From contig DIYP01000005.1 of NCBI GenBank assembly GCA_002427735.1, positions 237,440 to 301,439 on the forward strand: a stretch of DNA of 64,000 nucleotides, given 5' to 3'. The stretch is from Flavobacteriales bacterium UBA6051 (GTDB lineage Bacteria; Bacteroidota; Bacteroidia; Flavobacteriales_D; Crocinitomicaceae). The notes under the pieces were generated by a model. It saw nothing but the letters and a program-made list of their open reading frames with translations, made no database searches and had not been told where the DNA came from. Positions 25,587-34,464 of this stretch are shown here, piece after piece (positions within the stretch are counted from its first letter, which is position 1; every line of letters starts with the position of its first letter). The position numbers and the translations under genes were made by a program.

Positions 25587-27761
25587 CTATCGTTTGCGCT
25601 TAAGTCTGGAAAGCACGTCATAAACAAAGCCATCAATTACCATTTTTTTAGGTTTCCGGAATCGAGCAGTGTTTAATTCTGTCAGCTCACCTGAATCCAA
25701 GTCAATTAATATAAATGATAGGTTTGCTCGACTTGTAACACGCGTTTTGGTATGACTGCCCAGAGCAAAAAGAAGTTTGGCGTCTCCATAATCGGCTCTC
25801 ATTTCATCCAAATAAGAATAATCAACTGGAAACATTGCGCCTTCTTCATGCGCCATTCTCTGGCGAAGATAATTCATCAATAATACACGCTCATTATATT
25901 TTTCAGTATTCTCCTTTTCAAGATCGTTTAACGTAATGTCATAGACATTGATCTCAAATCTTTCGCAATACTTTTTAATACTGGATGAAATGATGTCCGT
26001 TGCAATAGCTGAATTCTTGGGGCGATCATCATCATAATAAAAAGAATAAAACGCCGGTTCAACTAGTATAATTTCGCCGGATTCAGAAAGCGCTCCCCGG
26101 TTTCTAAAATATAGCTCACGTTCTCGGAAAGACATATTTCGCAATCTTTCTTCTTCTTCCGTTTCCAGATCTTCTATTTCTTTTCTTTTTTCCCTAAAGG
26201 CTTTTTTGAAATTCTCATCATCAAGTAAATCGCTGATAGCGTATAAGTGAAACTGTTCTACATCAAATTCATCTTCCTCAGAAACTGCTTCTTCAGCGTT
26301 CCGTTTCTTCTTGATTTTATCATACTTACTGAGAGATTCGTCCTGCTCAACAGTATTCAAAGTGTCCGTAGCTAACGTATCCTGCTTTAGTGCTTCCTTA
26401 CTTCTTTCAAAGCGTTCCAAAGCTGTTTCATAATTGATCTTTCGATAATCTGATAACTTATACCGCGAATAGCCCGCCAACACAGCTACGGTCTGCTCAT
26501 AAATTGCGTTAATCTCAGCGTCTTCGGGAAACCTTTTACGAACATCTTCAACTTGTCTAATAGCAAGCGTCAACAATTGCTGCTTTGAGAGCTCACGCAA
26601 AAAATAGTGCATTGCATGACTTTCCCCTTCCACTTTAGAGGGTTTAGTAACTGTTTTTGTAAATGACCCTTTAACCTTAAAGGCAGCCATTCCAAGCCAA
26701 GCCTGACCCTTACATCGAGAAAGAAATAAGTTGTTTGGATACTTTTTTTCAAGCAAAAAAATGTTGTAAAGAGCTTCACCATAATCGCAAGCCGCAAGGC
26801 TCAATCTCACACTTTCGAAGCGTGCCACCTCTCTGACTTCTTCAAACGCTGCTTCTTCTAAAAGAAATTTCTTCTTGCCCCAGTTACTATAATTAGCCAT
26901 GGCACTTTCTATAGCATCTTTTCGCCTGCGAATATTAGGGTGACTACTTTTGGAGTCATCATATTCTTCCTCGGCCAGAATCGGATTAATTGTTTCTGGA
27001 AAGTAAATATCTGGAACAAATAAGTTTTCATTATTAAAATAGCTCTTAGGCAAAGGAACCTCATCAAATGGTAAGTATGAATACATGAGAACATCAAAGG
27101 CACTCAACAGTTCACTCTTTGCGTAACCAGCTTTATGATACAATTCTATCCCTATCTTGTCAGCTTCTAGCTCCTTTTCCTTGGAGTGATTACTTAACAG
27201 CGATATTCTGCTATCATAAGATGCGCGGTGATCAATTTTAATTCGTTCTTCATATGATTTCTCAACATGATCTTCTTGAAAATGAGCGATTTCGTGTGAA
27301 ATAACATAGGCCAATTGTGCCTCATTTTCTAGTTGGGCAAGTAACCCTAATGTGACAAAAATAATTCCCTGCTCAGTGGAAAGCGCATTGGTCACGTTTG
27401 ACTTTAGCACATAAAACTGCAGTTTCTTTTTTAGTCTTGGTGCACCATTCAGCAACGTTGTGGCGACATTTTGAACATACTTTGTTGCCGGATCCCCATA
27501 AAGAACGAGTCCGGAATGCAGCAGCTCATCAACATTATAATGTACGTTTTCAAGAAAGATCAACTCCTCTTTCTCGGACATTGAAGGACGATCTTCCTTT
27601 AGTGATTCATCAATCTTATCTTGCGTTGAAGTACGAAATATTTCTGGCATTTTACCTCTGGACTGGAGAGGTGAATACGCCTCAAACCTTACCTGTGCTT
27701 CAGCAGTAAAGTACTGAAGGAAGACCAATACAAGAAGCACGTGTTGAAAACGTTTAATCAT
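25587..27761 (-). CDS. Secreted M48-family metalloprotease with long C-terminal region
   Basis: The protein has 724 residues from the ATG at 27761 (a signal peptide begins there; the frame extends to 27791). The zinc site is HEIAH at residues 156-160, with the third ligand in EKELEADKIG (Glu197, Asp201). Residues 300 to the end are helical and charged, with a highly acidic stretch near SLSKYDKIKKKRNAEEAVSEEDEFD, and match no domain I can name. M48 proteins of this type act in envelope quality control. The start was chosen to place MIKRFQHVLLVLVFLQYF at the N-terminus. Confidence 0.85.
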   Translation of the reverse strand: MIKRFQHVLLVLVFLQYFTAEAQVRFEAYSPLQSRGKMPEIFRTSTQDKIDESLKEDRPSMSEKEELIFLENVHYNVDELLHSGLVLYGDPATKYVQNVATTLLNGAPRLKKKLQFYVLKSNVTNALSTEQGIIFVTLGLLAQLENEAQLAYVISHEIAHFQEDHVEKSYEERIKIDHRASYDSRISLLSNHSKEKELEADKIGIELYHKAGYAKSELLSAFDVLMYSYLPFDEVPLPKSYFNNENLFVPDIYFPETINPILAEEEYDDSKSSHPNIRRRKDAIESAMANYSNWGKKKFLLEEAAFEEVREVARFESVRLSLAACDYGEALYNIFLLEKKYPNNLFLSRCKGQAWLGMAAFKVKGSFTKTVTKPSKVEGESHAMHYFLRELSKQQLLTLAIRQVEDVRKRFPEDAEINAIYEQTVAVLAGYSRYKLSDYRKINYETALERFERSKEALKQDTLATDTLNTVEQDESLSKYDKIKKKRNAEEAVSEEDEFDVEQFHLYAISDLLDDENFKKAFREKRKEIEDLETEEEERLRNMSFRERELYFRNRGALSESGEIILVEPAFYSFYYDDDRPKNSAIATDIISSSIKKYCERFEINVYDITLNDLEKENTEKYNERVLLMNYLRQRMAHEEGAMFPVDYSYLDEMRADYGDAKLLFALGSHTKTRVTSRANLSFILIDLDSGELTELNTARFRKPKKMVIDGFVYDVLSRLKRKR

Positions 27762-27845
27762 AATCGCTTTTTTGGTGGACGGATATTCCAAAACCCGAGT
27801 ATCAATAAAAGTAGTTAATTCAGGATAAGCGCGAACAAAGTACCT

Positions 27846-28565
27846 TTAAACTTCTCCGACCAACTCAAGTGTCTCTTTTGCCGCTGCTTGTTCGGCTTTT
27901 TTCTTTGATGAACCAGAGCCTCTTCCATATTCCTGATCATTAATAATAACGCAGACAACGTACTTCCATTGTGCGCCGTCATTTTCTTCCGTTATTATTT
28001 CGAACTGTATGGGTAATCTGTTTTTTTGACTCCAGATAAATAGCTTAGATTTAAAATCAATCTCTTCTTCAAGAATATGGTTCAAGTCTACATACTTTCT
28101 GAAGATGTGCTTATTAATGCTGTTTTGAGCACTCCTATAGCCACCATCGAGATAGATCGCACCAATCAATGCTTCAAACGCGTTTCCTTCAATTGTCTCC
28201 AATTTAATTGAGCGTCCACGATTATAGCGTAAAACATTACTGATTTCCATTTCGCGTCCTATCATTCCCAGTGTTCTCCGACTGACTATCTTGGATTTAA
28301 TCTTAGTTAGATAGCCTTCGTTTTCTTCTGGAAACTTTACAAACAAAAACTCGGCAATCACCGAATCTAATATCGCATCACCAAGAAATTCCAATCGCTC
28401 ATTGGACAGCTCATCGCTATTGTTTGAAATGGATTTATGGGTTAATGCCCTTTTGAATAAGGAAACATTCTTTGGACTGTATCCAAAACGGTTGATGACG
28501 AACCGAATTATTTCCAGTTCATCCTTTGATTTTTTCCGAGAAAATAAAGGAAAAATAGCTAACAA
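27846..28565 (-). CDS. rnc: Ribonuclease III
   Basis: The protein has 239 residues. The nuclease signature is NERLEFLGD (55-63, acidic Glu59 and Asp63), followed by GNAFEALIGAIYLDGG, where Asn128 stands at the position of the usual catalytic Asp and Glu131 is kept. A double-stranded RNA-binding domain ends the protein (GSGSSKKKAEQAAAKETLEL). It cuts double-stranded RNA in rRNA maturation. The start appears to be TTG at 28565, directly after the fabF stop, with no ATG nearby, which points to translational coupling in the acpP-fabF-rnc unit. Confidence 0.93.
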   Translation of the reverse strand: MLAIFPLFSRKKSKDELEIIRFVINRFGYSPKNVSLFKRALTHKSISNNSDELSNERLEFLGDAILDSVIAEFLFVKFPEENEGYLTKIKSKIVSRRTLGMIGREMEISNVLRYNRGRSIKLETIEGNAFEALIGAIYLDGGYRSAQNSINKHIFRKYVDLNHILEEEIDFKSKLFIWSQKNRLPIQFEIITEENDGAQWKYVVCVIINDQEYGRGSGSSKKKAEQAAAKETLELVGEV

Positions 28566-29819
28566 CTATCCGTTGTATTTTTTAACGATCACTGTTGTAT
28601 TGTGACCTCCAAAACCGAATGTATTGGACATTGCAACATTTACCTCTCTGTTTTGTGCATTGTTGAATGTAAAATTCAACTTGTTATCCAATTCAGGATC
28701 GTCCGTAAAATGGTTAATGGTTGGAGGAATAATGTCGTTTTGAACTGCCATTATACATGCAATCGCTTCAATCGCTCCAGCTGCTCCTAACAAGTGACCT
28801 GTCATTGATTTAGTAGAACTGATATTCAGATCATACGCATGCTCTCCAAACACTTGTTGTATTGCCTTTACCTCTGCAATATCTCCAAGTGGAGTTGAAG
28901 TTCCATGAACATTAACGTAGTCTACTTCAGAAGGATTTATTTCGGCATCTTCCAAGGCAGCTAACATTGTGTTCCTTGCTCCTATTCCTTCAGGATGTGG
29001 AGCGGTCATGTGGTAAGCGTCTCCTGACATACCTCCACCAATGACTTCAGCATAAATCTTTGCACCACGTTTCTTCGCGTGCTCGTATTCTTCCAAAATA
29101 AGTGCACCGCTTCCTTCTCCAAGAACGAATCCATCTCGTTCAGCGTCAAAAGGGCGCGAAGCAGATTCTGGTGAATCATTTCTGGTTGAAAGTGCTTTTA
29201 GCGCATTAAAGCCTCCCATTCCCATTTCATTAACACATGCCTCTGAACCACCAGTTACAATTGCATCCGCCTTACCTAAGCGCACGTAATTATAAGCATC
29301 AATAATAGCATTGGTAGAAGACGCACAAGCAGATACCGTTACATAGTTAGGACCACGCAATCCATATTTGATTGAAATGTGACCCGCTGCGATATCGGCA
29401 ATCATCTTGGGAATAAAGAAAGGGTTCAGTCGTGGTGTTCCGTCTCCTAAGAAGAAATCTTTTGCCTCTTCCTGAAAGGTTTTTAATCCACCAATACCTG
29501 ATCCCCAAATAACCCCGATTCTATCGAGATTTGGTTCTGACTCCATCAACCCAGAGTCTGCCATGGCTTCTGTAGAAGAAACCATGGCATACTGAGAAAA
29601 TGGGTCTAATTTTCTTGCTTCTTTTCTATCTATATGATCAAGGACATTAAATCCTTTTACCTCGCAAGCAAATTGTGTTTTGAATAACGACGCATCGAAG
29701 TGGGAAATTTGAGCAGCACCACTTTTTCCATTCTTAAGTCCTTCCCAATACTCAGGAAGTGTATTCCCAATAGGGGTAAGGGCACCTAGTCCAGTGACAA
29801 CAACTCGCTTCAACTCCAT
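28566..29819 (-). CDS. fabF: Beta-ketoacyl-ACP synthase II
   Basis: The 417-residue protein has the Cys-His-His triad of elongating condensing enzymes: Cys165 in VSACASS, His305 in NVHGTSTPLGD and His342 in KSMTGHLLGAAGA, with Lys337. It extends acyl-ACP with malonyl-ACP in fatty-acid synthesis. It lies 40 bp after acpP and directly before rnc, a conserved bacterial order. Confidence 0.97.
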   Translation of the reverse strand: MELKRVVVTGLGALTPIGNTLPEYWEGLKNGKSGAAQISHFDASLFKTQFACEVKGFNVLDHIDRKEARKLDPFSQYAMVSSTEAMADSGLMESEPNLDRIGVIWGSGIGGLKTFQEEAKDFFLGDGTPRLNPFFIPKMIADIAAGHISIKYGLRGPNYVTVSACASSTNAIIDAYNYVRLGKADAIVTGGSEACVNEMGMGGFNALKALSTRNDSPESASRPFDAERDGFVLGEGSGALILEEYEHAKKRGAKIYAEVIGGGMSGDAYHMTAPHPEGIGARNTMLAALEDAEINPSEVDYVNVHGTSTPLGDIAEVKAIQQVFGEHAYDLNISSTKSMTGHLLGAAGAIEAIACIMAVQNDIIPPTINHFTDDPELDNKLNFTFNNAQNREVNVAMSNTFGFGGHNTTVIVKKYNG

Positions 29820-29859
29820 ACGTGAATCGTTAATTCAATAAAATGATAATCAGCTTAAA

Positions 29860-30096
29860 TTAGTTAGCGTTCTCTTCAATGTAAGAAATAGCGTCACCAA
29901 CTGTTTGAATGTTTTCTGCCTGGTCATCTGGAATAGCGATATTGAACTCCTTCTCAAATTCCATGATTAACTCTACAGTGTCTAGAGAATCTGCTCCTAG
30001 ATCGTTTGTGAAGCTTGCTTCGTTAGATACTTCGCCTTCTTCAACACCCAACTTATCTACGATAATAGATACTACTTTTGATTTAACATCAGACAT
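29860..30096 (-). CDS. acpP: Acyl carrier protein
   Basis: The 78-residue acidic protein carries the 4'-phosphopantetheine site in GADSLDTVELI (Ser37). It holds growing acyl chains during fatty-acid synthesis and is the first gene of the acpP-fabF-rnc unit. Length and sequence are typical. Confidence 0.98.
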   Translation of the reverse strand: MSDVKSKVVSIIVDKLGVEEGEVSNEASFTNDLGADSLDTVELIMEFEKEFNIAIPDDQAENIQTVGDAISYIEENAN

Positions 30097-30158
30097 TTCT
30101 AATTTTTTTAAGGGTTAATTCAGCCGCAAAGAAAACTACAAATTATCAAAAACCAAAA

Positions 30159-30836
30159 TTATTCCTCATAATATTCGATGACCTGTTCTTTTGTTTTTCT
30201 CGCTAAATCGGGCACTTCTGCATTCTTGGCGGCATAGCCAACTGGTATCAATAAAAAAGGTCGCTCATTCTCTGGTCTACCTAATGCTTTTGCAATAAAG
30301 TTCATTGGGCTTGGTGTATGAGTCAGCGCAACTAATCCGGCATTATGAATAGCCATTAAAAGGAAGCCCGCCGCCAAACCTACGGACTCATTTACATAAT
30401 AATTCTGATGCTTTGTACCGTCTTCATTTAGTTCATATGGCCGCTTCATAACAATCACGATCCATGGAGCAATATCAATGAACTCCTTTACCCAGTCCGT
30501 CCCAAGTGGTTCAAGATCTTTCAACCAAACATCGCTCATCCTTCCACCATAAGACTTCTTTTCTTCTTCTTCAGCCAGTGCTCTCAATTTTGCTTTTAAA
30601 TCGGCATTCGAAATCAAACAAAAAGTCCAAGGTTGCTTGTGAGCACCTGACGGTGCAGTTGAAGCGGTCATAATAATATTCTCCATTACCTCCTTGGGCA
30701 CAGGCGTCGATTCGAAGTCGCGAACCGACCTACGCGTATCAGCCCAATCGTAAAACGACTTGGAACGTTCAATCATTTCTTCTGCTGAATACTCGTCTCG
30801 TGAATAAGGAATAAAAGGATGCTTTGTTTCTGCCAT
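30159..30836 (-). CDS. Nitroreductase-family flavoprotein
   Basis: The 225-residue protein begins its flavin fold with RRSVRDFESTPVPKEVMENIIMTASTAPSGAHKQPWTFCLI, the FMN-binding start of nitroreductases, and ends with a G-rich AAGFLLMAIHNAGL and LLIPVGYAA segment. The N-terminal extension with Tyr/Ser-rich YSRDEYSAEEMIERS resembles the iodotyrosine-deiodinase/BluB-like side of the family. The substrate is unknown. It is cytoplasmic and monocistronic. Confidence 0.85.
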   Translation of the reverse strand: MAETKHPFIPYSRDEYSAEEMIERSKSFYDWADTRRSVRDFESTPVPKEVMENIIMTASTAPSGAHKQPWTFCLISNADLKAKLRALAEEEEKKSYGGRMSDVWLKDLEPLGTDWVKEFIDIAPWIVIVMKRPYELNEDGTKHQNYYVNESVGLAAGFLLMAIHNAGLVALTHTPSPMNFIAKALGRPENERPFLLIPVGYAAKNAEVPDLARKTKEQVIEYYEE

Positions 30837-30922
30837 GGTTCTAGTTTAGCAGGTAAATATAATAGAATGATGGATTTATTTTTAAATAAAATAGTGCTGT
30901 GCTTGTGATCTTATTGTGAAGA

Positions 30923-30930
30923 TATATTTG
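30923..30930 (+). promoter_or_regulatory. -7 box (TATATTTG) for the glycosidase-like/Crp operon
   Basis: Full TAnnTTTG match, 52 bp before the ATG at 30982. A TTG at 30903-30905 is 17 bp upstream and could be the -33 element. Confidence 0.6.
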
Positions 30931-30981
30931 CATTCACTATTTTTAATGTTGACTTCATTAAATCATTAATCGCAGCTCAAT

Positions 30982-32214
30982 ATGAAATATTTCGCGCTTC
31001 TTTCTTTTACCATATTCACGAGTTCAGCTTTTTGCCAACTAGCAAAAGGCGACCGCATATTAGCCTGGCAAGTAGACATGGCAGAGAATCAGAATTACGA
31101 TGATGACTTTGCATATGCAGTCGATGCCTGTATGGAATCCATTCACTTATTTTCTACCTGGTCCAATCTGGAGCCTACTTCTGGAACCTTTGATCAAACG
31201 ATGCTTGCTGGTTACCTTGATGTTGCCAACATTTATTACCCTGCCAATGGTACCAAAGTTGAACTTCAATTGGCTCCGATCAATACCAACGTTTTAGAAC
31301 TTCCAGGTGATTTAATGTCGCTACCACTGAATAATCAAACAGTAATTGATGCTTTTAAAAACACGCTCGATACCGTTTTCGCTCATATTCCAGACATGGA
31401 ATTAGCCGCCCTTAATATCGGTAACGAAAGTGACATATTTTTAGGTTCTAATGCCAGTGTTTATGCAGAGTTTAAAGTTTTCCTAGACTCTGTGATTCCT
31501 CACGCAAAACAACTTTATTTTAATCTTCATGGCACTGATCTGAACGTTGGAACCACACTCACCTTTGATGGCCTGACAAATCCTACTACTTCTGCTCTTT
31601 GTCAGAGTTTAAATGCTAATCTTGACATCGTTTCTACGACCTATTATCCGCTGGAAGGGAATTTTCAAATGGAACCGGCATCTGTTGTTGCAAGTGATTT
31701 GGGCTCACTCGTGCTTGCTTACCCCGATGTTAATCAACCCATTTACATTGTAGAGTGCGGATATGCTTCCAGTGCCTCCTGCGGCAGTTCTGAAACCGAA
31801 CAAGCTCAATTTTATGAAAATGTGTTTAGTGCTTGGGATGCACATTATGACAATATCAAGTATCTGACAGTATTCAAATCGACCGATTGGTCTCAGGCCG
31901 ATGTTGACTTATTGGCTACTTACTATGGTATTAATAGCACTGAGTTCAAAGAATACTTGCGCACACTTGGTGTTCGTACATGGCCAGGAGCTGGTACCAA
32001 TAAATTAGCGTATGAACAGATCAGATGTGAACTAGACGCCAGAGGATGGTGCGCGACGACTTGCAGTTTAAATTTGACCGAACTTAAACCTGAGAAGAAA
32101 CAACTTCTCAAAATCGTTGATTTTATGGGGAGAGAGGTTGAGGATGCGTCTAATACTCCTGTTATCTATATTTATTCAGATGGCTCCACCGAGCGTAAAA
32201 TAAACTTGAAATAA
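30982..32214 (+). CDS. Secreted glycoside-hydrolase-like (TIM-barrel) protein with T9SS-like tail
   Basis: The protein has 410 residues with a signal peptide (SSAFCQ, about 1-19). The fold reads as a clan-A TIM barrel: LAALNIGNESD offers Glu149 as acid/base at the end of strand 4, and IYIVECGY offers Glu258 as nucleophile at the end of strand 7. The nearest likeness I see is to galactanase-like enzymes, but the family is not certain. The end, LLKIVDFMGREVED then PVIYIYSDGSTERKINLK, is a variant T9SS-type tail. Its stop overlaps the ATG of the Crp/Fnr gene by one base. Confidence 0.7.
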   Translation: MKYFALLSFTIFTSSAFCQLAKGDRILAWQVDMAENQNYDDDFAYAVDACMESIHLFSTWSNLEPTSGTFDQTMLAGYLDVANIYYPANGTKVELQLAPINTNVLELPGDLMSLPLNNQTVIDAFKNTLDTVFAHIPDMELAALNIGNESDIFLGSNASVYAEFKVFLDSVIPHAKQLYFNLHGTDLNVGTTLTFDGLTNPTTSALCQSLNANLDIVSTTYYPLEGNFQMEPASVVASDLGSLVLAYPDVNQPIYIVECGYASSASCGSSETEQAQFYENVFSAWDAHYDNIKYLTVFKSTDWSQADVDLLATYYGINSTEFKEYLRTLGVRTWPGAGTNKLAYEQIRCELDARGWCATTCSLNLTELKPEKKQLLKIVDFMGREVEDASNTPVIYIYSDGSTERKINLK

Positions 32215-32798
32215 TGTCAGAAGCGTTTATAGAGTTTCTTAAAGGTTTTGAAATGCTTACAGAAGATGAAATCGGTCTAATCGCTGATCATTCTGACATA
32301 CGCAACTTTTCAAAAGGTACAGTACTGCTCCGCGAAGGAGAGGTAGCTATAAACTGTTACTCTGTCATTCGAGGCTGTGTGCGTGAGTACCACATGGTAG
32401 ATGGTGATGAGCGCACAACTGGGATCTATACTGAAGGACAACCTGTGAATGCTTTCACGAGTGCCAGCAATCAAATCGCCTCAAAACACTTTCTTGTCTG
32501 CGCAGAAGATTGTCTACTAGCTGTTGGCGATGAGGCCTTAGAGCAAAAAATGTGTAAATTGATTCCGCGACTAGAATCCATTATTCGCTCTGAGGTTGAA
32601 AAAGAAACAGGTAAAATGCAAGATCATCTGGCCCGTTTCATGACTTCTTCCCCTGAAGAAAGATATCTTCACTTACTGGAAACGCGACCGGATTTATTCA
32701 ATCGCTTACCACAGCATCAGATTGCAAGCTATCTTGGCATAAAGCCTGAGTCTTTGAGTAGAATCAGAAAACGTATTATTTCGAAGGAACGATCGTAA
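32214..32798 (+). CDS. Crp/Fnr-family transcription regulator
   Basis: The protein has 194 residues. A cyclic-nucleotide-binding-like beta-roll (about 10-125: FSKGTVLLREGEVAINCYSVIRGCVREY) is followed by a C-terminal helix-turn-helix (LPQHQIASYLGIKPESLSRIRKR). It lacks Fnr-type cysteines, so it is probably not an Fe-S sensor. Its ATG overlaps the stop of the secreted glycosidase-like gene, so the two are translationally coupled. It converges with the MDR oxidoreductase gene, overlapping by 23 bp. Confidence 0.9.
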   Translation: MSEAFIEFLKGFEMLTEDEIGLIADHSDIRNFSKGTVLLREGEVAINCYSVIRGCVREYHMVDGDERTTGIYTEGQPVNAFTSASNQIASKHFLVCAEDCLLAVGDEALEQKMCKLIPRLESIIRSEVEKETGKMQDHLARFMTSSPEERYLHLLETRPDLFNRLPQHQIASYLGIKPESLSRIRKRIISKERS

Positions 32799-33753
32799 GG
32801 GCAATATTCCCTCGTTTTCGTCCGGATTCCACGTACTCATGGGCCGCGACGATTTCTTCCATTGGATAGGTCTTATCCATCACAACTGTTAACTTTTGCT
32901 GGTTGCACAACAGACATAACTCAATCAATAATTCCTTCAACTCCGGAGCAGGCTTCATTCCAGTAGCAGAAAATAGTGCTTTCTTCTTGGTCAAAAAATT
33001 AAACAGTTTCCTCAATAATAATCGACCACTTAAAACTGGAGAAAGATATTTCCCACGATTTGATAAAACACGTTTACATTTCGAAAATGAACTGTAACCA
33101 AGCGTGTCATATATTACATCATAGCTACCTTCTTCTGTAAAGTCTTGTTTTGCGTAATCAATAACTTTGTCGGCACCAAGTGATTTTACCAATTCATGAT
33201 TGCGTGCACTGCAAACTCCAGTTACATGCGCTCCGAAATGCTTTGCCAATTGAACTGCAGCCGTTCCCAAACTACCAGATGCTCCGTTGATTAGAACGCG
33301 ATCTCCAAGTTGGATTGTAGTTAGATTTCTAAGGAAGTTCATTGAAGTTAATGGTCCATCACACATCAATGCGGCCTGTTCAAAGCTTAAACTTGCTGGC
33401 TTTCTAAGTACTACTCCGTCCACACTCATGCAAACATATGCTGCGTTGGCACCAAAATTTATCCCTGTCTCTCCGAAGACCTCATCTCCAATTTCCATAT
33501 TTTCAACAGCGGTTCCTTTTGCTTCAACAACTCCAGAGAATCCTGTTCCGATTAACTTGCTCTTGGGTCGTTTCATGCCTAAAAAAACGCGTGCAAACTT
33601 TGGTGTTCCTGCACGCAACATAGTATCTGCTGTAGTCACCGCTGAGCTAATCACCTTCACTAAAATTTCTTTTTCGCCAGGAATCGGTTTTTCGACTTCT
33701 TCTATTTTAAGAACTTCAGGACCTCCATAATTATACCTTACTATTGCTTTCAT
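32776..33753 (-). CDS. MDR-family NAD(P)-dependent oxidoreductase (quinone-reductase-like)
   Basis: The protein has 325 residues with the GroES-like N-terminal half (GPEVLKIEEVEKPIPGEKEILVKV) and a Rossmann half with GDRVLINGASGSLGTAAVQLAKHFGAHVTGVC. The structural-zinc cysteines of classical alcohol dehydrogenases are absent, so it belongs with zeta-crystallin-like quinone reductases. The substrate is unknown. A -7 box lies at 33785-33778. Confidence 0.88.
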   Translation of the reverse strand: MKAIVRYNYGGPEVLKIEEVEKPIPGEKEILVKVISSAVTTADTMLRAGTPKFARVFLGMKRPKSKLIGTGFSGVVEAKGTAVENMEIGDEVFGETGINFGANAAYVCMSVDGVVLRKPASLSFEQAALMCDGPLTSMNFLRNLTTIQLGDRVLINGASGSLGTAAVQLAKHFGAHVTGVCSARNHELVKSLGADKVIDYAKQDFTEEGSYDVIYDTLGYSSFSKCKRVLSNRGKYLSPVLSGRLLLRKLFNFLTKKKALFSATGMKPAPELKELLIELCLLCNQQKLTVVMDKTYPMEEIVAAHEYVESGRKRGNIALTIVPSK

Positions 33754-33777
33754 CTTGATTCATTTTGTTTGTTGAAG

Positions 33778-33785
33778 CAAAACTA
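33778..33785 (-). promoter_or_regulatory. -7 box (TAGTTTTG) for the MDR gene
   Basis: The minus strand reads TAGTTTTG, a full TAnnTTTG match, 24 bp before the ATG at 33753. Confidence 0.55.
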
Positions 33786-33878
33786 GATACTGGCATAACC
33801 TTAAATCGTTGACTTAAGTTAAGAAGTGCGCAAACGAATATTTTTTTTGGAAAAAGTTCAAGATCTAAATAGACTTCA

Positions 33879-33886
33879 TACCTTTG
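33879..33886 (+). promoter_or_regulatory. -7 box (TACCTTTG) for purN, probable leaderless transcript
   Basis: Full TAnnTTTG match that ends only four bases before the purN ATG at 33891. Transcription would begin at or next to the start codon. Confidence 0.7.
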
Positions 33887-33890
33887 CGCC

Positions 33891-34463
33891 ATGCAAAAGA
33901 AACGCATCGCTATATTTGCCTCAGGTACAGGGAGTAACGCTCTCAACCTGATTCACTTCTTTGAAGGTCATTCTTCTATTGAAGTAGCTTTTGTGTTGAG
34001 CAATAAAGCAGATGCTCCGGTTCTGGAATCAGCGGGCAAACTCGGTATAAAAACGATGCATTTTTCTAATAAGGAAGTTGCTGATGGGAGCTTCCTTGTG
34101 AAGCTTTGCAATGATGAAGGAGTAGATTGGATTATCCTTGCCGGTTATCTTCGACTAATTCCTTCGGAACTTATTCAGGCATTCCCTGACAAGATTATTA
34201 ACCTGCATCCTTCGTTGTTACCCAACTATGGAGGCAAAGGAATGCACGGACGTCATGTGCACGATGCGGTTTTGGCGAACGGTGAGGATGAATCAGGTAT
34301 TACGATTCATTTTGTGAACGAAGAATTTGACAAGGGACGAATTATTGCACAGTTCCACTGTTCAATAGATCCTAGCGATAAGGTGGAAGATCTAGAAAAG
34401 AAAATCAGGTATCTAGAGCATAGTTACCTGCCAACAGTAGTTCAGCATACTATTTTAACATAA
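33891..34463 (+). CDS. purN: Phosphoribosylglycinamide formyltransferase 1
   Basis: The protein has 190 residues of normal family length. The active-site residues are visible: Asn104 and His106 in INLHPSLLPNYGG, and Asp147 in SGITIHFVNEEFDKG; the phosphate loop is ASGTGSNALNL. It transfers a formyl group from 10-formyl-THF to GAR in purine synthesis. The marC-like gene begins 1 bp after its stop, so they form one unit. Confidence 0.95.
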   Translation: MQKKRIAIFASGTGSNALNLIHFFEGHSSIEVAFVLSNKADAPVLESAGKLGIKTMHFSNKEVADGSFLVKLCNDEGVDWIILAGYLRLIPSELIQAFPDKIINLHPSLLPNYGGKGMHGRHVHDAVLANGEDESGITIHFVNEEFDKGRIIAQFHCSIDPSDKVEDLEKKIRYLEHSYLPTVVQHTILT

Positions 34464-34464
34464 C

